A stretch of DNA of 64,000 bases. Source: Anaerolineae bacterium (GTDB taxonomy: Bacteria; Chloroflexota; Anaerolineae; Aggregatilineales; Phototrophicaceae). Positions 44,117-52,374 of this stretch are shown piece by piece; within the stretch, counting starts at the first letter, position 1, and each line of letters begins with the position of its first letter. Location of the stretch: NCBI GenBank assembly GCA_022841825.1, contig JALHQT010000007.1, positions 124,001 to 188,000 of the forward strand. Reading direction: 5' to 3'. Below the pieces are notes generated by a model. It did no database searches, was not told where the DNA came from, and was given only the letters and a program-made list of their open reading frames with translations. Position numbers and translations under genes: made by a program.

Positions 44117-46684
44117 ATGCGCCCCCTCAATTCAACAGAATCCATTCTCATCTACATCGTCCTTGCGATTGCCTTTGCAGGCATCGCTTATGCCTTCCTA
44201 CTGGCACGGCAGATCCTCGCAGAAAGCAAAGGCTCGGCGAAGATGCAGGAAGTGTGGGGTTACATTCGCTCCGGTGCGAATGCCTACCTGCGTTCGCAGC
44301 TTCGCATCATCGCCATCCTGATCGTCGTACTCGGCGTGCTGCTGTTCTTCAGCGTGTTCTTCGTCAACCCGACGCCCTACGCTATTGAACACTTCTGCCC
44401 GCAGATCGCGGAGCAGGCGGGCGAAACCGTCGATGCTGACGCCGTGCGCGCGCAGATTGCCGCCACCAACCCGTCCATCGCCACCGCTGCGACGGCGGGC
44501 GACACGGCAGCCGCGGCGCAGCTTACGCTCTTGCAGAGCAACGCGGTCGTCTACGCCAAAGAAGCCGCCATCGTCCAGGCAGGCATCGGCAACGTGGCAG
44601 GCATCGCCGCTTGCGAGCCGGCGCGTACCAACATCGCCATCGGGCGCGCGGGCGCGTTCCTGATGGGTGCCATCTTCTCCGCGACCGTCGGTTTCGCGGG
44701 CATGAACATGGCGGTGCAGGGCAACGTGCGTGTGGCGGCGGCGGCGGTCGATCCCAAACGCGGGTACGCCGATGCACTGCGCATCGCTTACCGCTCCGGC
44801 ACGATCACCGGTATGCTGACGGACGGTCTCGGCTTGTTCGGCGGCACGATCATCTTCCTGCTGTTCGGCATTGCCTCGCCGGATGCGCTGCTCGGCTTCG
44901 GCTTCGGCGGCACCCTGCTGGCGCTCTTCATGCGTGTCGGCGGCGGCATCTACACCAAAGCGGCGGATGTCGGCGCTGACCTGGTCGGCAAAGTCGAGGC
45001 GAACCTGCCTGAAGACGACCCGCGCAACGCAGCGGTCATCGCCGACCTCGTCGGTGACAACGTCGGCGACTGCGCAGGTATGGCGGCAGACATCTTTGAA
45101 AGCTACGAAGTGACGATTGTGTCGGGCTTGATCCTCGGTCTCGCCCTCTCGACCGTCACGGGCAGCCCGATCTGGATCGTCTTCCCGCTCGTCGTGCGCG
45201 GCATCGGCGTGCTGTCGTCAATCATCAGTACCTACACCGTGCGTTCGACAACCGGCAAGGACGCCCTGAGCGCCATCACGCGCGGCTTCTACACCGCTGC
45301 GGTCATCAGCATCGTCATGTTCGCCATCTTCACCGTCTTCTACATGCGTGAAGACGGCATCATGGGCGGCAGCGTAGTCTGGCAGCCGTTGGCGGCGGTC
45401 ATCGTCGGCATCGTGCTGGCGATTGTGCTCGACCGCGTGACCGCTTACTTCACCGATACCGAACATGGTCCCGTCAAGGACATCGCCAAGAACACCCAGA
45501 CGGGTCCCGCGACGACCATCCTCAGCGGTCTTTCGAGCGGGATGGAGAGCAGCACCTGGGCGATCATCGTGATCGCGGGCAGCATCCTCGCCAGCGTCGT
45601 CATCTTCGCCGTCGCGCCGATCACGGGCGCGGATGGTACGACGCAGGTCGTCGATACCTTCACTGCCGTCCTCTATGGCGTGGCGATGACGGGCATCGGC
45701 ATGTTGACGCTGACGGGTAACAACGTCTCGATGGACGCCTTCGGTCCCATCAGCGATAACGCGCAGGGCATCGCCGAACTGGCGGGCGAGAGCAGCGGCA
45801 AGGGCGGCGAAATCCTCGGTCAGCTCGACGCGGTCGGCAACACGACCAAAGCGATCACCAAAGGCATCGCCATCGGCTCCGCCGTCATCGCGGCAGTCGC
45901 GCTGTTTGGCGCGTTCCTGACCGATACGCGCGTCATCCAGCTTGGGCTGGGGGTCGCACCGGAGAACACCATCGCGGCGCGCGGCATCAACATCGCCGAA
46001 CCGATTGTCTTCATCGGCTTCCTGATCGGCGGCGGTTTGATCTTCCTGTTCAGCGCGCTGCTCATCCGCTCGGTCAACCGCGCGGCATTCAAGATGATCG
46101 GCGTCGTCCGTCGTCAGCTTCGCATTCCCGGCATCATGGAAGGAACCCGGACGCCCGACTATGCCGAATGCGTCGATGTTTCGACCCGTGCGGCGCAGCG
46201 TGAGCTGCTGCCCATCGGCGTCGTCGCCGTCCTGACGCCCATCGTCCTCGGCTTCCTGCTCGGCGCGACCGCGCTCGGCGGCTTCCTGGCGGGCATCATC
46301 CTCGCCGGTCAGTTGATGGCGGTCTTCATGAGCAACGCAGGCGGCGCATGGGACAATGCCAAGAAGTACATCGAAGAAGGTCACTACGGCGGCAAGAAGA
46401 GCGACGCGCACAAAGCCGCCGTCGTCGGCGATACCGTCGGCGATCCGTTCAAGGACACGGCAGGTCCCGCGCTCAACCCGATGATCAAGGTTGTCAACCT
46501 GGTCGCCCTGCTGGTCGCGCCGCTGGTCGTCACCGTCGAAGCGAGCACCGATACCGGGATGCGCACCGTGGTCGTCATCGTCATGCTGGTCCTGCTGGGC
46601 GTCATCCTGTTCGCCATCCAGCGCAGCCGCCAGGAAGATGCCGAAACGAAGGAATTGATGGACTCCGTCGCAAAGGGCACGTAA
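44117..46684 (+). CDS. hppA: Membrane-bound proton-pumping pyrophosphatase
   Basis: 855 residues, longer than the usual 660-770. It couples pyrophosphate hydrolysis to ion pumping. The catalytic motifs are present: DVGADLVGKVE, DNVGDCAGMAADIFESYE and, near the end, GDTVGDPFKDTAGP. At the potassium-determining site the sequence is GNTTKAITKG with K578, which marks the K+-independent, H+-pumping class. The extra length is a loop of about 85 residues between the second and third membrane helices (about 84-170), alanine-rich with two cysteines. The leader has a terminator-like hairpin, and a GTAGGGG palindrome follows the stop. Confidence 0.95.
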   Translation: MRPLNSTESILIYIVLAIAFAGIAYAFLLARQILAESKGSAKMQEVWGYIRSGANAYLRSQLRIIAILIVVLGVLLFFSVFFVNPTPYAIEHFCPQIAEQAGETVDADAVRAQIAATNPSIATAATAGDTAAAAQLTLLQSNAVVYAKEAAIVQAGIGNVAGIAACEPARTNIAIGRAGAFLMGAIFSATVGFAGMNMAVQGNVRVAAAAVDPKRGYADALRIAYRSGTITGMLTDGLGLFGGTIIFLLFGIASPDALLGFGFGGTLLALFMRVGGGIYTKAADVGADLVGKVEANLPEDDPRNAAVIADLVGDNVGDCAGMAADIFESYEVTIVSGLILGLALSTVTGSPIWIVFPLVVRGIGVLSSIISTYTVRSTTGKDALSAITRGFYTAAVISIVMFAIFTVFYMREDGIMGGSVVWQPLAAVIVGIVLAIVLDRVTAYFTDTEHGPVKDIAKNTQTGPATTILSGLSSGMESSTWAIIVIAGSILASVVIFAVAPITGADGTTQVVDTFTAVLYGVAMTGIGMLTLTGNNVSMDAFGPISDNAQGIAELAGESSGKGGEILGQLDAVGNTTKAITKGIAIGSAVIAAVALFGAFLTDTRVIQLGLGVAPENTIAARGINIAEPIVFIGFLIGGGLIFLFSALLIRSVNRAAFKMIGVVRRQLRIPGIMEGTRTPDYAECVDVSTRAAQRELLPIGVVAVLTPIVLGFLLGATALGGFLAGIILAGQLMAVFMSNAGGAWDNAKKYIEEGHYGGKKSDAHKAAVVGDTVGDPFKDTAGPALNPMIKVVNLVALLVAPLVVTVEASTDTGMRTVVVIVMLVLLGVILFAIQRSRQEDAETKELMDSVAKGT

Positions 46685-46698
46685 AAACGATTGCGATG

Positions 46699-46728
46699 GT
46701 AGGGGCGGAGCCGTGTCTCCGCCCCTAC
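46699..46728. repeat. GTAGGGG palindrome (family A)
   Basis: GTAGGGGCGGAG, loop CCGTGT, then CTCCGCCCCTAC; a perfect 12-bp stem 14 nt after the hppA stop. It probably protects or ends the hppA message. Confidence 0.85.
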
Positions 46729-46803
46729 ACGTTTCCCCCATCCCTAAATCCCAACCTGAACTATAATTGAGAAGCGTGCCTTTTGGGTTGGGAGAGGTAG
46801 ACC

Positions 46804-49482
46804 TTGCAACCAGAAAACCCCATGCTGTCAACCGAGGCATATCTCGAAATTGTCGAGAGCTTCATCGGGATCATGAGCCAGGATGGGCGCTCCCGCCTCG
46901 CAAACAACCTGCGCCGCTACTTCGCGCCGACGACAAGCCTGCGCGTGATCGAAAACGGGCAGGTCGATAAGCTGGCGAGCGAACGAAAAATCGCCTATCC
47001 CGTCTCGGTCTTGTTCATCGACATTCGCGATTTTGTGAAGACCATCCGGTCGCTTCAGGAACACCCCACCGGAATGCAGCGAAGCCGGGATTTGCTCCAA
47101 CGATTTTTTGAGATCACGATCAACATTGTCTTTTCCTACGAGGGTGCGATTGGCGAGTTCGCCGGAGATCGCATCATGGCGGTCTTTGGCGTGCCGGATG
47201 AACAGCACGACCACGCGCATCGCGCCGTGCAAGCCGCCATCGAGATTGAGCGCGCGATTGATCTTCGGATTAACTCCAGAGGGATGGCGGTTCAGTCGGC
47301 GCTGAATGTCGGCATCGGAATCCACTCGGATAACGAGCTGTATCTCGGCGATGTCGGTTCGAGCTGGCGACGTGAGCTGGTCATCATTGGCAGCATGGTG
47401 AACATTGCCTCGCGGATTGAAGATCTCACGAAATCGGATGCCGCCAAGGCGGTGCATGGACACAACATCCTGGTCAGCCAGGGGACCCGCGACCTGCTGG
47501 GCGACGATTATGAGTTCCAGACGATTGGGATGCATAAAATTCGCGGCTACCACGATGTTGGGCATCCTGACGATCAGGAGAGCATGGAAGTCTACAAAGT
47601 CGTTCGCCTGCTTGGAAGCGGCAAGAGCAGTCCCGTTTCCCAATCGAATACCGTGCGCGACGTAGTCTCCCATATCGCCGAATATATCGAGAGCTACGAA
47701 GAGCGAAAGCGCTCGCTGGAATACCGCGCGACGATTGAAAGCATCAGCCTGCTCTGGGCATCCTCCGACTCTATCGACAATACGCTGGCGGAAGTGCTGC
47801 GCGTGACGTGTGAAATGCTGGGCGCGAGCAACGCAACGCTGTGGCTGGTGGAGGATCTCAATGGCGAGGAGATGCTCGTCCCAACGGTGGTGGTTCCACC
47901 CGGCACCGATGTCTTGCCCAAGAAGCCCAGCGAGGGTCTGATTGGGAAGGTCGCAAGGGACGGACGCCCTATGTTGGTCGTCGATCTCCTGAAACAAGAC
48001 CAGGGTGTACACCGACCGGATGACGACGCCCGCGCGCGATTTCAGCTTCGCTCGATGCTGGCAGTCCCCATCATCGCCAATAACCGCGTGATCGGCGCCA
48101 TCCAGCTTCTCGACAGCGCACCTGGGCGCTTTCGGCTGTCCGATGAACAGACGCTGAGTTCGATTGCTGCGGAAACCTCGCTGCTCCTGCAAAAGCGCAC
48201 CATCGAGAAAGACAAGCTGGCAATCGAGGCGTATGCCCAACAGCTTGGCGTCTTCAAAACGCTCAATACAAAGTTGTTGGAACACGTTCGGCAATCGCTG
48301 ATGACGCAGGTCAATCCCGATGCGCTCCTCACTGAGATCATGGAAGGCGTGGTGAGCACGTTTGGCGCGCGCTATGCAACGCTCTATCTGATTGACTGGG
48401 CGCAGAAAGAGCTTGAGTTCCGTGTCGTCATCCCACAGCGCAGCGCCGAGAACCTGCCTAAGAGGCATCCCTTCGGCAATGGCGGGATCGCGGTGCATGT
48501 CGCGCAGACGGGCGAATCGATTCTGGTGCAGGACCTGCTATCGGGCACCTCCGCCGATGGGAGCGCCGTCAAACGATCCCGCGATTACGACGATGCCACG
48601 CGCTTCCAGCCCCGGTCGATGATGTGCGTTCCGATTGAGTCGCAGGGCAAGGTGAGCGCAGTTCTTCAGGTCATGGACAACGAACGCGACAAGTTCCATG
48701 ACATCGACCTGGAAGTGCTGCAATACATCGCCAGCACCGCTGGCATCGCGCTGGAAAACGTGCTCCAGTACCGCCGCCGCACGAGAGCCGAGCAGATCGC
48801 CGCCATGAATCTCATGGCAGGCAACATGGTTCACCATTTTAACAATGAGGTCGGTCTGATTCCCCCGACGCTGGAGTACCTCCAGCACAAGATCGGCGAT
48901 TGGGATCTGCCGCCGGAACGTTCCGCCTTCCTGACGCGCAACTTCGAAAAGCTCAAGGTGTCGGCGCGAAACGCGCTGAACTACGTCAAAATCATCCGCG
49001 AGCCATTTGAGAACCACCCGCAGCCGATCAAAGTGCTCGACGCCATCCAGGCAGGCGTCGAGCGGGCGAAGATCCCGGATGATGTCACGCTGGACATTGA
49101 AATCGAGGAAAACACGCCCCTCGTGGTTGCCTCGCCGGAACTGAGCATCGTCTTTCGCGACCTGCTGAAGAACGCCGTTGAAGCGATGGTTTCCAGCCAG
49201 ACCGAGGACAAGCGCATTCAAATCCGCACGATCCTGAATGTCGATACGGTGCAGATTGTCGTCTGCGATTCGGGTCCCGGCATCCCCGAAGAGAAGAAAG
49301 ACGAGTTGTTTCAGTCTTACGGCACCGTCAGCACCAAAGGCGAAGCCAATATGGGCTTTGGCTTGTTTCTCGCTAACTTCTATGTCGAAGTGATGGGCGG
49401 CAGACTGTTTCTCGACAGCAAGCAGGATACGGGAGCGTGCCTTGTGGTGGAGCTGCAAATCGCCGAGGATGTTGAGCCATGA
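46804..49482 (+). CDS. Nucleotide cyclase-GAF-GAF-histidine kinase fusion
   Basis: 892 residues, no membrane segment. Order: class III cyclase domain (about 62-270), GAF (about 310-465), GAF (about 500-655) and a histidine kinase core (668-885). The cyclase keeps metal aspartates D73 and D122 and the transition-state N200/R204 (MVNIASR), but the purine-selecting Lys and Asp are E118 and V195, so the substrate may not be ATP. In the kinase H677 (NMVHHFNNEVG) fits the phospho-acceptor, with N790, DSGPGIP and GFGLFLA for ATP binding. TTG at 46804 was chosen since GGGAGAGG precedes it. A receiver gene overlaps its end by 4 nt and a receiver-TIR gene follows. Confidence 0.88.
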   Translation: MQPENPMLSTEAYLEIVESFIGIMSQDGRSRLANNLRRYFAPTTSLRVIENGQVDKLASERKIAYPVSVLFIDIRDFVKTIRSLQEHPTGMQRSRDLLQRFFEITINIVFSYEGAIGEFAGDRIMAVFGVPDEQHDHAHRAVQAAIEIERAIDLRINSRGMAVQSALNVGIGIHSDNELYLGDVGSSWRRELVIIGSMVNIASRIEDLTKSDAAKAVHGHNILVSQGTRDLLGDDYEFQTIGMHKIRGYHDVGHPDDQESMEVYKVVRLLGSGKSSPVSQSNTVRDVVSHIAEYIESYEERKRSLEYRATIESISLLWASSDSIDNTLAEVLRVTCEMLGASNATLWLVEDLNGEEMLVPTVVVPPGTDVLPKKPSEGLIGKVARDGRPMLVVDLLKQDQGVHRPDDDARARFQLRSMLAVPIIANNRVIGAIQLLDSAPGRFRLSDEQTLSSIAAETSLLLQKRTIEKDKLAIEAYAQQLGVFKTLNTKLLEHVRQSLMTQVNPDALLTEIMEGVVSTFGARYATLYLIDWAQKELEFRVVIPQRSAENLPKRHPFGNGGIAVHVAQTGESILVQDLLSGTSADGSAVKRSRDYDDATRFQPRSMMCVPIESQGKVSAVLQVMDNERDKFHDIDLEVLQYIASTAGIALENVLQYRRRTRAEQIAAMNLMAGNMVHHFNNEVGLIPPTLEYLQHKIGDWDLPPERSAFLTRNFEKLKVSARNALNYVKIIREPFENHPQPIKVLDAIQAGVERAKIPDDVTLDIEIEENTPLVVASPELSIVFRDLLKNAVEAMVSSQTEDKRIQIRTILNVDTVQIVVCDSGPGIPEEKKDELFQSYGTVSTKGEANMGFGLFLANFYVEVMGGRLFLDSKQDTGACLVVELQIAEDVEP

Positions 49483-49868
49483 GCGCCCCGAAAATCCTGG
49501 TGGTCGAAGATACCAAGAGCTGGCAGGAGACCTATGTCGAATGGTTCAGCGGGGAAGACTACGCAGTCACGGTAGCAGCGACGCTGGAGGATGCCCTCAA
49601 GGCGTGCCAGGAAAGCCGATTTGACCTCGCGGTGGTGGACATTAACCTCAGCAAAGGCGCGGGAAACCGCGACGGACTCAAGCTGGTGGACACGCTGCGC
49701 AGCGATTTTCCCAAGACCCACATCATCATCGTCAGCGGCTCAATCGATAGCGATCTGGCGGAACAACTGCGCGCTCAGAACCTGGTCTTCGTGCCCCGCA
49801 ATGAGTTACAGTATCTTTCATTCTTAGAAACGATCCGACAGAAGCTCAAAAACATACCGTCAGACTGA
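49479..49868 (+). CDS. Stand-alone receiver, switch lysine not conserved
   Basis: 129 residues. The pocket is E10-D11 (LVVEDTKSWQ) and the acceptor D54 (LAVVDINLSKG). Where most receivers have a Lys-Pro pair the sequence reads VFVPRNELQY, so signalling by phosphorylation may differ. It is coupled to the cyclase-kinase by an ATGA overlap and precedes the receiver-TIR gene by 27 nt. It could be a phosphate shuttle or a decoy receiver for the kinase upstream. Confidence 0.88.
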   Translation: MSAPKILVVEDTKSWQETYVEWFSGEDYAVTVAATLEDALKACQESRFDLAVVDINLSKGAGNRDGLKLVDTLRSDFPKTHIIIVSGSIDSDLAEQLRAQNLVFVPRNELQYLSFLETIRQKLKNIPSD

Positions 49869-49895
49869 CCCGCAGGCTGACAGAAGCGAACGGCT

Positions 49896-50822
49896 ATGCT
49901 CAGGGCACTGATTATCGATGATCATACGTACTGGCAGGAACTCATCGCCGAAATCCTGGAGACCGACGGCTACCAGACCGTAACCGCCGCCAACCGCAAG
50001 GAAGCCGTTGCGCTCATCAAAGCGTCCATCGAAGAGAAAAATCACTTTCAAATCGTCACGCTGGATCACAACCTGGTGGACTCGGATAGCACGAATGTCG
50101 GGGTGGTGGAGAGCCAAGCCGTCCTGGATCTTTTGCGGCATGAGTACCCGGCTCCGCTGGGGGTGATTGTCGTCAGCGGCAGGGCGGACACGCGGGATGT
50201 GCGGCAGTATCTGCGCAACACCGTCGGCACCGAGCAAGAGTCCACCAACAGCGTGATCGACCTGGATTTCGTCGATAAGAACGGTTTTCGTATCGCCGAA
50301 TTCAAGCAGATCGCTGCCCAGATGATCGGCAAAGTGACGGCGCAGACCCAGGCAGCGGCGAAAGCGCAGCGCGATCAGCTCTTTGTCAGCTACAGCCATC
50401 TGGATGCCAAATGGCTGGATCGCATCAAGACGATGCTCAAGCCGGTGCTGCGCAAGAATACCGAAGTCAAGTTCTGGGATGACACGCAGATCGCCAAAGG
50501 CGCACAGTGGTACGACGAAATCGCGACGGCGCTGCGGTCGGCAAAGGTCGCCTTGCTGCTGGTGAGCGCGAACTTCTTGAACTCAGAATTCATCCACTCG
50601 GTGGAGCTGCCGGCACTGCTGGAGGGCGCGAAGAAGGACGGCGTCACGATGCTCTGGGTCGCCGTTTCGCATTCGATGTACAAAGAGACCCCGCTCAACA
50701 ACTTCCAATGCGTCAACGATCCATCCCGACCGTTGGACAGCCTGGGGCGCAAGTCGGACGTCGATAAAGCCGTCGTCGAGATCTGCGAGCACATCAAACG
50801 CGCGATGGAAGACGATCATTGA
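49896..50822 (+). CDS. Receiver-TIR fusion protein
   Basis: 308 residues. The N-terminal receiver (about 1-140) has D8-D9, acceptor D57 (IVTLDHNLVDSD) and K128 (DFVDKNG). A short helical linker (TAQTQAAAKAQR) leads to a TIR domain (158-300): DQLFVSYSHLDAKWLDRI, VKFWDDTQIAKGAQWYDEI, then LLLVSANFLNSEFIHSVELP. E237 in SVELP matches the catalytic glutamate of NAD-cleaving bacterial TIR domains, and the BB-loop region is intact. The likely design is a TIR enzyme or scaffold switched by phosphorylation from the adjacent kinase. NADase activity itself is inference. It is the third gene of a tight operon. Confidence 0.88.
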   Translation: MLRALIIDDHTYWQELIAEILETDGYQTVTAANRKEAVALIKASIEEKNHFQIVTLDHNLVDSDSTNVGVVESQAVLDLLRHEYPAPLGVIVVSGRADTRDVRQYLRNTVGTEQESTNSVIDLDFVDKNGFRIAEFKQIAAQMIGKVTAQTQAAAKAQRDQLFVSYSHLDAKWLDRIKTMLKPVLRKNTEVKFWDDTQIAKGAQWYDEIATALRSAKVALLLVSANFLNSEFIHSVELPALLEGAKKDGVTMLWVAVSHSMYKETPLNNFQCVNDPSRPLDSLGRKSDVDKAVVEICEHIKRAMEDDH

Positions 50823-50852
50823 CGCGCATTATCCATCTCTGAGGAGGTTTCG

Positions 50853-51584
50853 ATGATCCCGAATAGTCCCATGCGCAGAAAACTGCTGTCCGTATTCCTT
50901 GTCATCCTCGCCCTATTCGCCACCACATTCGGGATGGTGGCGATGCTTTCCGCCCAGGAACACACAGGCGCGGACGCGGAAATCGAGCGCGAGAGCAGCA
51001 TTCCCCTCGACCCGGCAGCAGGCGCGGAAATCGGCTCTGTCTACGAAGCATTCCTCAGCCCACACCAGGAAGGCGGCGAGGAAGAGGATACGCCCGCCAT
51101 CATCCCGGCGGAGCTGCGCTCGACCGAGCCATCGGTCCCGCGTAACCAGCGGACATCACGCGGGCATGGCGTGATCGAGTTCACGAATGACCTCAGCCGC
51201 GCCTACGTCTATCTTGCGATTGAGAATGTCGATCCGGCATCGGTCAACCTGCTGCATCTGCACTGTGGGCGTCCTGGGCAGTTGGGTCCCATTCTGGTGG
51301 ACTTCGCGCTGATCGGCGACATCAACGCTTTTCTGGCGGACGGCGTGATGCGCGTGGAAGTCACCAATGAGGACATCGTAGCGACCGCCAATCATGGTGA
51401 GGGCGCGCTGGCGCTCTTCACGGCGGGCTGCCCGATTGTGCCGGAAATTCCGACCGACCGCGTCCGCACAGTCGCGGGCATGGCGCTGATCGCGCGGCAG
51501 GGCGAGTTGTACTTCAACCTGCACACGCGCGCGCAGACCTACTTTGGCGATATTCGCGGGCAGTTGCATCCGGTGGGCGGGTGA
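50853..51584 (+). CDS. Secreted CHRD-domain protein
   Basis: 243 residues. A signal anchor or signal peptide (RRKLLSVFLVILALFATTFG) is followed by an acidic linker and a CHRD (chordin-like) beta domain at about 100-240. Its hallmarks are YLAIENVDPASVNLLHLHCG and the end motif LYFNLHTRAQTYFGDIRGQL. CHRD domains occur in many secreted bacterial proteins of unknown role. It lies 30 nt after the receiver-TIR gene on the same strand with GAGGAGG before its ATG, so it may belong to that transcript. Confidence 0.82.
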   Translation: MIPNSPMRRKLLSVFLVILALFATTFGMVAMLSAQEHTGADAEIERESSIPLDPAAGAEIGSVYEAFLSPHQEGGEEEDTPAIIPAELRSTEPSVPRNQRTSRGHGVIEFTNDLSRAYVYLAIENVDPASVNLLHLHCGRPGQLGPILVDFALIGDINAFLADGVMRVEVTNEDIVATANHGEGALALFTAGCPIVPEIPTDRVRTVAGMALIARQGELYFNLHTRAQTYFGDIRGQLHPVGG

Positions 51585-51602
51585 TCGGCGCGCCACGCCG
51601 TG

Positions 51603-52160
51603 TCACACCCCCGCAAACGTCAGCGACGGATTCTTGAACGGGATGAGCGCCATCACGACCGAATGCGCGTAGTACGCCAGCCGGTCGATGGCGTCGCCCG
51701 TCAGCAGCCCGACCGCGCCATTCTGCTGCTTGCTGTTCGAGCGCCCGAAGACCGCGTCGTCCGCGTCGCCCAGTTCCAGCCCCTGACGCACCAGCGCCGC
51801 CACCTCTTCCGGCAGGATGAACGCCGCCGTCCGGCTCTTGCCCGCCCGCTCGCGCCCCAGGATGACGATCCAGGCGAAGGTCTCCATCGCCCCCGCGTGG
51901 TCGCTGCACCCGCCCTCGATGCCCACCCAGTAATCCGCCTCCGGGACGAGCGCCCGCGCGTTCGCCGCGCGGTTGGTTGCGCCGCGCAGCGTCTCGTCGT
52001 CGCCGAGCGGCTGGTCGCGCACACCGGATGGCGCGCTGATGCCACGCACCTCGCAGGGCTGATCTGGGAACATGGCGGCGAAGCCCTGGCGCGCCGCTTC
52101 GATCTTGACCGGATTGGTCGAGGCGACGATCAGCAGCAGAGGCGATGAATGTGTCAGCAT
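51603..52160 (-). CDS. yjjX: Inosine/xanthosine triphosphatase (YjjX family)
   Basis: 185 residues. It should hydrolyse ITP and XTP, cleaning damaged purines from the nucleotide pool. The opening IVASTNPVKIEAARQGFAAM is the family signature, and DYWVGIEGGCSDHAGAMETF and GLLTGDAIDRLAYY follow. The ATG at 52160 fits the family start; longer in-frame starts lack support. It is divergent from a sugar-importer operon and convergent with the CHRD gene. Confidence 0.9.
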   Translation of the reverse strand: MLTHSSPLLLIVASTNPVKIEAARQGFAAMFPDQPCEVRGISAPSGVRDQPLGDDETLRGATNRAANARALVPEADYWVGIEGGCSDHAGAMETFAWIVILGRERAGKSRTAAFILPEEVAALVRQGLELGDADDAVFGRSNSKQQNGAVGLLTGDAIDRLAYYAHSVVMALIPFKNPSLTFAGV

Positions 52161-52374
52161 GAGGGTGAATGCTTTCCCTTCGAATGTTCGTGCATTCGGT
52201 ACAAAGTTTGCGCCGAATTTCCATTCTATGGTATTGTAATCTATACGGGCTTTCCTGAAAACGATTACAGCTTGCCCGTCATAAGTTAGAGCAAAGGAGG
52301 TCAAGCGGTCACGACTGATCCTCTGGTAGCAATGTGTTCATCACCACTTACTTGATGTTAGGAGAAAGAACCGC

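Noticed and set aside
45218-48498. Long minus-strand open frames opposite hppA and the cyclase-kinase gene
   Set aside because: They are full of Asp, Arg and His from complementary codons and match no family, and the plus-strand genes are certain.
50853-51584. CHRD protein as a core member of the cyclase-TIR operon
   Set aside because: It is only 30 nt downstream and may be co-transcribed, but it is a secreted protein with no evident link to the cytoplasmic signalling genes, so I kept it separate.
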